Assembly (NCBI RefSeq): GCF_039839375.1
Contig: NZ_JBDOQU010000006.1
Span: 62,001-126,000 of the forward strand
Length of the DNA: 64,000 bases
Reading direction: 5' to 3'
Origin: JBDOQU01 sp039839375
Lineage (GTDB): Bacteria; Pseudomonadota; Alphaproteobacteria; DSM-16000; Inquilinaceae
Below are positions 51,665 to 58,217 of this stretch, in pieces (position 1 is the stretch's first letter; the number at the start of each line of letters is the position of its first letter). Below the pieces are notes generated by a model. The model was not told the origin of the DNA. It was given only the letters and a program-made list of their open reading frames with translations, and ran no database searches. The position numbers and the translations under genes were made by a program.

Positions 51665-53074
51665 CTAGAACTGGAAGTAGATGAAAGGCGCGACGCCGAC
51701 GGGCCCCAGCGCATCGATGGCGACGATCGCGCCGCCGACCGCGACGCTCTGCGCCAGGACCGGCCATCGGGCGAAGGCCGTGGCGGCTCGCGGCATCAAC
51801 GATGGCGGCAGGAACTGGCCGATCGCACCCAGCGCCAGCAGCGCCAGGATCAGCGGTCGCAGGAACATGACCGGCGCCTCCAGATTGGCGAAGGAGAGGA
51901 GGTAGTCGACCGCATATCCGAAATTCTCCGCCCGAAAGAATATCCAGCCCAGGCAGACGAAATGGAAGACCCCCAGCACCGACAGCGCCCGCCGCCATAG
52001 GGCGCGGCCGGCGACGCCGCCCCACCCCAGCGCCCTTTCAACCACCAGACCCGCCCCGTGCAGGAAGCCCCAGAAGACGAAGGTCCAGGCCGCGCCGTGC
52101 CAGAAGCCGCCCAGCAGCATCGTGACCATCAGATTGCGCGCCGTCGCCAGCCGCCCGCCCCGGCTGCCGCCCAGCGGGATGTAGAGATAGTCGCGCAGCC
52201 AGGTGGAGAGGGAGATATGCCAGCGCCGCCAGAACTCCCGCAGGCTTTCCGACCGGTAGGGCTGGTCGAAATTGCGCTGGAAGCGGAAGCCCAGCAGGGC
52301 CGCGACGCCTATGGCGATGTCGCTGTAGGCGCTGAAATCGCAATAGATCTGGATCGCATAGCCATAGGCCCCCAGCGTCAGGTCCACGGGGCCGTGGAAG
52401 GTCGGCGCCAGGAACACCAGATCGACCATTCCCGTCGCCAGATAGTTGGCGATGACGATCTTCTTGAACAGCCCCAGCAGGATCAGCAGCAGGCCCGTCG
52501 CGGCCAGGATGCGGTCGGGATCGGGCTTCGACGCAAGCTGAGGCAGGAAGGTGGACGCCCGTACGATCGGCCCGGCCACGAGCTGCGGAAAGAAGGAGAT
52601 GTAGAGCAGGAGGTCGAGCGGCGACCGCGCCGCCCGCACGTCCCCCCGATAGACGTCGACGACGTAGGAGATGCCCTGGAAGGTGAAGAAGGAGATGCCG
52701 ACCGGCAGGATGATCTCCAGGAACGGCAGGTCGCGTTCCAGACCCAGGGAGAAGAGAAGGTCGCTCAGGGAGCGGAGGAAGAAGCCGTAATATTTGAAGA
52801 AGGCCAGCACGCCGAGATTGACCGCCACCGCCGCCGTCAGGATCGCGCGCCGCGCCCTTCGATCCGCCGTCCGGCCGATCGCCAGCCCGGCCGCGTAGTT
52901 CAGGAGCGAGCTTCCGGCGAGAAGGAAGCAGAACCGCCAGTCCCAATAGCCGTAGAAGAAATAGCTGAACCCCAGCAATACCAGCTTGCGGGCGGTCAGC
53001 CGGTCGCGCAGCGCCCAGGAAAGGGCGAAGGCCGCCAGGAAGAACAGGCCGAAATCGAGCGTCGGGAACAGCAT
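51665..53074 (-). CDS. MBOAT family O-acyltransferase (AlgI-like)
   Basis: This 469-residue polytopic membrane protein of the membrane-bound O-acyltransferase family has about eleven helices. The N-terminus FPTLDFGLFFLAAFALSW and FGFSYFFYGYWDWRF are typical of AlgI and relatives. The conserved histidine region is LLGGFWHGAAWTFVFWGFLHGAGL. It would move acetyl groups across the membrane to a periplasmic acceptor. The two SGNH-fold proteins encoded directly upstream are the expected transfer partners, as AlgJ/AlgX are for AlgI. The target polysaccharide is not encoded in the window. Confidence 0.9.
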   Translation of the reverse strand: MLFPTLDFGLFFLAAFALSWALRDRLTARKLVLLGFSYFFYGYWDWRFCFLLAGSSLLNYAAGLAIGRTADRRARRAILTAAVAVNLGVLAFFKYYGFFLRSLSDLLFSLGLERDLPFLEIILPVGISFFTFQGISYVVDVYRGDVRAARSPLDLLLYISFFPQLVAGPIVRASTFLPQLASKPDPDRILAATGLLLILLGLFKKIVIANYLATGMVDLVFLAPTFHGPVDLTLGAYGYAIQIYCDFSAYSDIAIGVAALLGFRFQRNFDQPYRSESLREFWRRWHISLSTWLRDYLYIPLGGSRGGRLATARNLMVTMLLGGFWHGAAWTFVFWGFLHGAGLVVERALGWGGVAGRALWRRALSVLGVFHFVCLGWIFFRAENFGYAVDYLLSFANLEAPVMFLRPLILALLALGAIGQFLPPSLMPRAATAFARWPVLAQSVAVGGAIVAIDALGPVGVAPFIYFQF

Positions 53075-53107
53075 GCGGTCAGGATCGGCCGCCGATGGGG
53101 AACGCCA

Positions 53108-54397
53108 TCATCGCGAGGCCATCTGGTCGCCCTCGCCCCGATAGCGGTCATAGAGCATCATGAGATGATCGACCAGCGCATCGGCCGACCGGGCGTAGCC
53201 GGCACTGGTCATGTGGACATGGTCGCCATAGGTCAGCGGCGGGTCGAGCCTCGTCCACCGATGGGTCCCGCAGACGCCGCCCATCACCTGGCTCCAGTCC
53301 CAGTAATAGGCCCGCTGCTCCAGCGCCGCCTGCCGCTGGATGGCGCGAACCTCGTCCAGCATCGGCGGCGGCGACCATGCGCAGGAGCCGGCCGCAGCTT
53401 CAGGGGTGCAGGAAAAGGGTTGTCCCTCCCGCGCGCAGCCCTCGGGAAGACGGTTTCCGTCGGGAGGCCCCACGACCAGGAACGCCGCCCCCGGCGCGGC
53501 CCGCTTCAGGAAATCCAGCCGCGCCGCGAAATCCCGTTGGTATGCGGCGGGATCGAGCCCGTCATTGAACCCTTCATTGGTGCCGTAGACCAGGATCACC
53601 AGATCGGGGTTCCGCGCCGCCAGATCGGCGGTTACGGCTTCCCGCGACCAGCGACCGACGACATTGACGGTGGCGCCGACGATGCCGTGGCTGTCCAACA
53701 CGACTCCGGGCCGGGACCGGCCGACGCTCCAACCCAGCAGCGACACAGGTCCGTCCCCCGCCGTTTCCAGAGTCAGGGTCCGGCTGTCCGGCGGCGTCGG
53801 AATGTCGATCCAGCCCGTGCCCGTGCCCGCCGTTTCGATGCGGGTGGGAGGACCGTCATCGATTCGGGCGATCAGCGCCCCGCCCGCCGGCTGGCGAAGG
53901 ATGTCGACGGCCGCGCGGTCGAACCCGGCATCGCCGGTCGCTGTAAGAACCATCGCCGCGCCGGCGCGGCCGGTCTCCGCCCGGAAGCCGGATAGGCCGA
54001 AGATGCCGGCATCGTCCCGGTCGAAGCTGTTGGCGATGCGCCAGCCATCGGTTTGCGTCACCTCGACACCGGTCGGGCGGTAGTAATCGAACGGCACGCC
54101 GGGCGGCAGCATGCCACGACCGGCGTTACCGAAACGCTGTTGCAGCCGTTCCCTGATCTTACCGCTGAACTGGTCCCCGGCGGTGTGGCTGTCGCCAAGC
54201 TGGACGACGACCACCGGCCCATCGGCCGAGCCATCCTCAAGCTCCGCCAGCGCGTTGAAGAAAGGCTCCAGCACCCTTGCCTGCCCGTCCAGCCGGCTCT
54301 GCGCAGGCGGAGGCGAAGAAGAGGGTGGCGGCGTCGTGCATTGGGCCAGCGCCAGAAGCGCCGCCGCCAGGCCCAGGGCCCGTAGCCGGCGGGTCAC
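53108..54397 (-). CDS. SGNH/GDSL-hydrolase-fold lipoprotein, likely O-acetyl transfer partner
   Basis: This 429-residue envelope protein has a lipoprotein signal (LALAQCTTPP, Cys near 20) and a proline/serine linker. The SGNH catalytic blocks follow: the nucleophile serine in VVVQLGDSHTAGDQFSG, the glycine and asparagine blocks (VYGTNEGFNDGLDP), and the catalytic Asp/His in YGDHVHMTSAGYARSADAL. An additional beta domain (about 160-260) may bind carbohydrate. It starts at GTG 54397, overlapping the upstream DUF459 stop as GTGA. It lies 33 bases above the MBOAT gene. Confidence 0.83.
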   Translation of the reverse strand: MTRRLRALGLAAALLALAQCTTPPPSSSPPPAQSRLDGQARVLEPFFNALAELEDGSADGPVVVVQLGDSHTAGDQFSGKIRERLQQRFGNAGRGMLPPGVPFDYYRPTGVEVTQTDGWRIANSFDRDDAGIFGLSGFRAETGRAGAAMVLTATGDAGFDRAAVDILRQPAGGALIARIDDGPPTRIETAGTGTGWIDIPTPPDSRTLTLETAGDGPVSLLGWSVGRSRPGVVLDSHGIVGATVNVVGRWSREAVTADLAARNPDLVILVYGTNEGFNDGLDPAAYQRDFAARLDFLKRAAPGAAFLVVGPPDGNRLPEGCAREGQPFSCTPEAAAGSCAWSPPPMLDEVRAIQRQAALEQRAYYWDWSQVMGGVCGTHRWTRLDPPLTYGDHVHMTSAGYARSADALVDHLMMLYDRYRGEGDQMASR

Positions 54398-55188
54398 GAC
54401 GCCTCGTCCGCGGCGAACACCGCCAGTTCACCGCGCATCACTTCCAGGACGAGCGTCGTCAGCATCGTGTAGCCCTGTCCAGTGAAATGGACGCCGTCAT
54501 TCATCCGGATCGGCGTCGGCCGCCCGTCCTCATCCTTCAGGTGGGATGCGAACTCCCCCTCCTCGTCGACCGTCGCCGCCCAGGTCGGGATGAAGGTGAC
54601 GCCGATCTCACCGGCGCAATCCTCGAAGATCACGTTCAGATGGCTGACTTCCCCGGAAAGCTCGTCGTCGCGCATCGCGGGAAGGCCGATCCAGAAGGTC
54701 GGCACCTCGGCTTCGACCAGCCGGCCCATCAGCGCCTCGACCCGTTCCCGATAGAGGCGATCCCATTCCTCCGTCGCGAAAAGATAGCGGCGGCGGCCGT
54801 CGACGTAGAGTTCCTGATTGTCGTTGATGCCCAGCGCCACGATTGCGGCGTCGACCTGATGGTCGGCGAGGACATCCTCCAGCACCGCCTGCCAATCATA
54901 GTAATCCGGCCGGGCCAGGCCGGTGGAGTTCTTCGCCAGACGCAGGATCTCGAATTTCGGGTCCCGCTGTAGACGCCGGTAGAGGCCGCCCCAGATGCCA
55001 TCGGCGAAGGAATCCCCCATCACCGCGATGGTGAAGATTTCTTCGTCAGCCGCGCCGCCGGCCGGCCCTTCCGGCTCCGCCGCCTCACCTACCGCGCGCG
55101 CCTTTTCCGAAGCCCCCAGCGCCAGGCACGTCGCCGTCGCCAGGACCGCGACGAGAAGCCGCCGGCCGCCTGTCCCCTTGCTCATCAT
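54394..55188 (-). CDS. DUF459-type SGNH hydrolase-fold periplasmic protein
   Basis: This 264-residue protein has a signal peptide (cleavage near ARA, residues 28-32). The SGNH pattern is TIAVMGDSFADGIWGGL with the nucleophile serine, then IVALGINDNQELYVDG, and a C-terminal NDGVHFTGQGYTML with the Asp/His pair. DUF459 proteins are SGNH relatives placed beside MBOAT acyltransferases. It is the first gene of a four-gene operon (DUF459, SGNH lipoprotein, MBOAT, small membrane protein). The presence of intact catalytic residues supports transferase or esterase activity rather than a structural role. Confidence 0.83.
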   Translation of the reverse strand: MMSKGTGGRRLLVAVLATATCLALGASEKARAVGEAAEPEGPAGGAADEEIFTIAVMGDSFADGIWGGLYRRLQRDPKFEILRLAKNSTGLARPDYYDWQAVLEDVLADHQVDAAIVALGINDNQELYVDGRRRYLFATEEWDRLYRERVEALMGRLVEAEVPTFWIGLPAMRDDELSGEVSHLNVIFEDCAGEIGVTFIPTWAATVDEEGEFASHLKDEDGRPTPIRMNDGVHFTGQGYTMLTTLVLEVMRGELAVFAADEAS

Positions 55189-55328
55189 GCCGATTATTTA
55201 CCTATCCCACCGTCAGCACGTCCGTGAAGAAGCCGATCATAGTCCGGCTTCCTATCCAGATTCTTACCTTGGGATTTTTTGACCACAGTCGTGGCTTGGG
55301 AGCAACAGGGGGACAGACGATCTCACGA

Positions 55329-55386
55329 CCTCATGGTGAGCCTGTCGAACCATGCGGGCCCGCATCCTTCGACAAGCTCAGGATGA
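55329..55386. repeat. dispersed repeat, inverted copy of 38913-38938
   Basis: Bases 55329-55354 are the reverse complement of 38913-38938 with only two mismatches in 26. A second palindromic word runs from 55363 to 55386 (CATCCTTCGACAAGCTCAGG onward) and is of the same TTCGACAGGCTCA kind. The element sits in the 225-base gap between the DUF459 gene and the small gene after fur, where I see no gene. Confidence 0.7.
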
Positions 55387-55413
55387 AGTTATGTGGGCGT
55401 TGTCAGGAAGCGG

Positions 55414-55677
55414 TCAGTGGACGGTGCCGCGGAAGACCCAGGTTTCGACGATCTCATGGGCCTTCACCATCGCCACTTCGGGATGGTGGTAATGATAGAC
55501 GCGGGTCGCGGCTTCCAGCGCGACGGCGTCCGGCACGCCGCTCGCCTGCATGCCGGCATAGGCGCGGGTCACCGCCGCCCGGCACCGGCACTGGTCCAGG
55601 CCCGTATCCGGTCCGCAGCTTTCCCGCCGGTCGTCAGTCCGGACGAGGACGCTCTTAGGATTTCTTCTTCCGGCCAT
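55414..55677 (-). CDS. small cysteine/histidine-containing protein overlapping fur
   Basis: This 87-residue basic product from ATG 55677 overlaps the last 23 bases of the fur gene in another frame. The central part CRCRAAVTRAYAGMQASGVPDAVALEAATRVYHYHHPEV has cysteines and histidines that could hold a metal, and a C-terminal ETWVFRGTVH. No signal peptide is present. The overlap suggests co-expression with fur and a role in metal handling, but I know no family for it. A longer ORF start at 55707 lies further inside fur. Confidence 0.6.
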   Translation of the reverse strand: MAGRRNPKSVLVRTDDRRESCGPDTGLDQCRCRAAVTRAYAGMQASGVPDAVALEAATRVYHYHHPEVAMVKAHEIVETWVFRGTVH

Positions 55678-56059
55678 AGAGTTCCAATCTGTGATCGACC
55701 AGCTCATAGCCGAGCTTCCGGGCGATCGCTTCCTTCAGCTTCTCCAGCTCCTCGTTCTGGAATTCGATCACCTGCCCCGATTCCAGATCGATCAGGTGAT
55801 GGTGATGTTCCAGGTTCACCTCGAACCGGGAGTAGCTCTCGTTGAAATCGTGGCGCTGCACGAGGTTCATTTCATCGAGAAGATGCAGCGTGCGGTAAAC
55901 GGTGGCGATACTGATCGACGTGTCGATCTCCTTCGCGCGCTGGTAGACCGTCTCGACCGACGGGTGGTCTTCCGAATTGTTGAGGACCTGCAGGATGACG
56001 CGACGCTGTTCGGTCATCTTCATGCCAGCGTCGATGCAGCGTTGCTCGAGCGTGCTCAT
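55655..56059 (-). CDS. fur: Fur family metal-responsive regulator
   Basis: This 134-residue winged-helix repressor has the DNA-binding block TEQRRVILQVLNNSEDHPSVETVYQRAKEIDTSISIATVYRTLHLL, followed by the metal region FEVNLEHHHHLIDLESGQVIEFQNEELE. It lacks the C-terminal CxxC zinc pairs of enterobacterial Fur. It could therefore be a Fur, Mur or Irr-like protein; Irr carries the haem-binding motif, which I do not see. ATG 56059 with GGAGGGG is preferred over a GTG one codon earlier. Confidence 0.88.
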   Translation of the reverse strand: MSTLEQRCIDAGMKMTEQRRVILQVLNNSEDHPSVETVYQRAKEIDTSISIATVYRTLHLLDEMNLVQRHDFNESYSRFEVNLEHHHHLIDLESGQVIEFQNEELEKLKEAIARKLGYELVDHRLELYGRKKKS

Positions 56060-56174
56060 CACCCCTCCTTGCCCCTTGCCCCCGTGAGGGCCTTCCTTCC
56101 GATTACGTCGCAGCAGGATATCGGAAAAGATCCTCCCGTCAAAGCCGCCATCGTGATCTACGGCCCCGACATGA

Positions 56175-56214
56175 CGAAGCCGCCCTTCCCGGGCCTGGCC
56201 CGGCGGCGGCTTCG
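56175..56214. terminator. strong GC hairpin between fur and a small gene
   Basis: CGAAGCCGCC (56175-56184) pairs perfectly with GGCGGCTTCG (56205-56214). The loop contains a further CCGGGCC/CCGG palindrome. It lies just below the stop of the small minus-strand gene at 56238-56450 and so could end its transcription or insulate fur. No U-tract follows on either strand, so an intrinsic terminator is not certain. Confidence 0.4.
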
Positions 56215-56237
56215 CGATGGGGAGAGATTAGGAAACG

Positions 56238-56450
56238 TCAGGCCGCGCGGGATTCGACGACCAGGCCCTGGCTCTCCAGGCTTTCGACGATGTCCTGGAA
56301 CTTGCGGACGTATTTGGCGCGGAAATCCGCGAAATCATTGGCGATCAGCGCCGCGGAATCCTGGGTCTTCTCGAATTCCGCCACCCGATGGCACATCTCG
56401 GAACGGTAGAGGGCTAAAGCGCCAGCTTCGACGAAAGCGTCGCGGGACAT
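56238..56450 (-). CDS. small helical protein, family unknown
   Basis: This 70-residue cytosolic protein is mostly alpha-helical (MSRDAFVEAGALALYRSEM, then NDFADFRAKYVRKFQDIVES). GGAG lies ten bases upstream of ATG 56450; ten more codons in the ORF are not needed. It sits near PhyR and fur, but it is not NepR: the conserved anti-sigma core of NepR is absent. No function can be given. The codon use is like that of the neighbours, so it is likely a real gene. Confidence 0.6.
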   Translation of the reverse strand: MSRDAFVEAGALALYRSEMCHRVAEFEKTQDSAALIANDFADFRAKYVRKFQDIVESLESQGLVVESRAA

Positions 56451-56520
56451 TGATGTCTCCAAAGAATTCGTGGTTACCACTGCCCCCGAATATAGGGGGT
56501 GGAGTGTTGCACGGCAATGA

Positions 56521-56541
56521 CGATGGTGCAGCGCACCATCG
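56521..56541. terminator. perfect hairpin downstream of phyR
   Basis: CGATGGTGC and GCACCATCG form a perfect nine-base stem around a three-base AGC loop. It lies about 70 bases beyond the phyR stop on its strand and upstream of the small gene. No run of U follows on the minus strand. It may act as a terminator, or as an operator for the small gene. Confidence 0.4.
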
Positions 56542-56609
56542 GCAAAACCGTGACCTTTTCGAGGCTTAGGGGCCGGCTGGAGCAGCCGCGAAAGACCAGC
56601 CTTGCCGGT

Positions 56610-57419
56610 TCAGGCCGAAAGCGCGGCCAGATGTCGCGGGCCGTGGAGGCTGAGCGCGTGGTTGATCGCCGTCTTCAGCGTCTCCGGATCGAAAGGCTTC
56701 GTGATGACGAAGGCCGGCTCGACATCCTGGCCCGTCAGAAGACGTTCGGGATGTCCGGTGACGAAGATGACGGGGACGCGGATATGGCGGAGTATCTCCC
56801 GCACCGTATCAATGCCGTCGTCGCCCTGGTCCAGCTTGATATCCGCCAGAACCAGCGTCGGCGCCGTCCGCGCGGCGAGCGAGATCGCCTCGGCCCGGCG
56901 GGCCGCGACGCCGACGACCTTGTGGCCCAGATCCTCCACGATCTCGACATTGCTGAGCGCGATGATGGGATCGTCCTCGATCACCAGGATCTCCGCGGCG
57001 GTCTGGCGCCATAGCTGTTCCCGCGCATGGTTGAGGAAATCCTCAACCTCCGCTTCGGACACGCCCAGGATCAGGGCGACCTGAAGGGTCGAGAAGCCTT
57101 CCATCGAAGACAGCAGCAGCGCCCGCCGCTCCAGCGGCGGCAACTCGGCAAGACAGCGGCGCAACTGCCGCCTTCCTTCCGAGACATCGTGGACCGAAGC
57201 CGGACGATCCGCCCCCAGCCGATCCCAGACTTCATGGAGATGCCGGTAGAGCGAGGCGGGGACATCGCCCCCGATAGAAGGTGAATCACCCTGTCGCAGG
57301 ACGGTTTCCAGACACATCCGCACGGCGGCGTCGCCATGTTCCTGCGACCCCGTCAACGCCCGGGCGTAGCGGCGCAGATAGGGCAGGTAAGCTTTGATGG
57401 TCTCGGAAGTCGAAGGCAA
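56610..57419 (-). CDS. phyR: general stress response regulator PhyR
   Basis: This response regulator of about 269 residues has the inverted domain order of PhyR. An N-terminal sigma-like domain (YLPYLRRYARALTGSQEHGD to SEAEVEDFLNHARE) precedes a C-terminal receiver with the acidic pair at 149-150, Asp193 in LVLADIKLD and FVTGHPERLLTG. Phosphorylated PhyR binds NepR through the sigma-like part and frees EcfG sigma factors. AGGAG lies between an ATG at 57437 and a TTG at 57419; because the site precedes the TTG by eight bases, I prefer the TTG start. No nepR, ecfG or histidine kinase gene is adjacent, which is unusual. Confidence 0.92.
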   Translation of the reverse strand: MPSTSETIKAYLPYLRRYARALTGSQEHGDAAVRMCLETVLRQGDSPSIGGDVPASLYRHLHEVWDRLGADRPASVHDVSEGRRQLRRCLAELPPLERRALLLSSMEGFSTLQVALILGVSEAEVEDFLNHAREQLWRQTAAEILVIEDDPIIALSNVEIVEDLGHKVVGVAARRAEAISLAARTAPTLVLADIKLDQGDDGIDTVREILRHIRVPVIFVTGHPERLLTGQDVEPAFVITKPFDPETLKTAINHALSLHGPRHLAALSA

Positions 57420-57554
57420 ATCCTTGTCTCCTCGCATGGCGCTCGGCGCCGTCTAGAGGCGCGACCGGCTCAGGTCAGCAGACAGGTGGGAAGCCTCGCT
57501 TATTTCGTAAGGGAATCAAAGAGCGATCACAGATATGTCACAAGCGATTGGGGC

Positions 57555-58217
57555 TTACCCCGCCGCCGGCGGTTTCGTGAACAGGGTGACCGTGCGGCCA
57601 GGGAAGGATGCGGTCCAGCCATGCCTGCCGGCGATCCAGCCCATGGTTTCCCTGCTGTAGAAGGCCACATGGGTCGGATCGCGGCGGTAGTTCCAGTTGG
57701 CGAAACGCGTCCTGTCCTCGACCATCCCGGTCATCACGCCCAACCGTCCTCCCGGGTTCAGCAGCCCGTCCAGACGGGAGAATTCCGCCGCCGGGTCATG
57801 AAAATGTTCCACCGTCTCCGAACAGGCGATGAAGTCGTAGGTGCGGGACAACGCCGCGGCGTCGGGATGATAGAAGGGATCATAGTTCGCGACCGAAAAT
57901 CCGGCTTCCGCCATCATCGGCGCGATCGTTGGGCCCGGCCCGCAGCCGAAATCCAGCCCGGCCGCGCCAGGCGCCAGCGCCGCCGCCAGCGGATCGACCA
58001 GCCGGGAGAGGAAGGCGCGATAGCGCGGATCGTCCGGATCGTTCTCATGAAGGTCGTAGGTCGCCCGCTCGAGCCCGGCTCCAGGACGCTGGTCGGGCGC
58101 GAGGAAGATCAGGCCGCACCCGCCGCAATCATGATAGCGGCTGCCGTCCACCTCCAGCCACGGAGAGGCGGACAGCAGCCGGCAGAGCGGGCAGCCTGTC
58201 GGGGCCGGCGCCGTCAC
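57555..58217 (-). CDS. class I SAM-dependent methyltransferase with zinc-ribbon start
   Basis: This 220-residue methyltransferase starts with CPLCRLL and later YHDCGGCGLIFL, a four-cysteine zinc ribbon. The SAM motif I is GLDFGCGPGPTIAPMMAE, then NYDPFYHPD, and VEHFHDP of the motif IV/V region. It is the Methyltransf_11/23 type. It starts at GTG 58217 and overlaps the stop of the copper ATPase gene as GTGA, so it belongs to the copper operon in expression if not in function. Substrate unknown. Confidence 0.85.
   Translation of the reverse strand: MTAPAPTGCPLCRLLSASPWLEVDGSRYHDCGGCGLIFLAPDQRPGAGLERATYDLHENDPDDPRYRAFLSRLVDPLAAALAPGAAGLDFGCGPGPTIAPMMAEAGFSVANYDPFYHPDAAALSRTYDFIACSETVEHFHDPAAEFSRLDGLLNPGGRLGVMTGMVEDRTRFANWNYRRDPTHVAFYSRETMGWIAGRHGWTASFPGRTVTLFTKPPAAG

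Noticed and set aside
56238..56450. The small protein near phyR as NepR
   Set aside because: The conserved NepR core with its LGxxLRxxYDxVVxEPVP-like pattern is absent.
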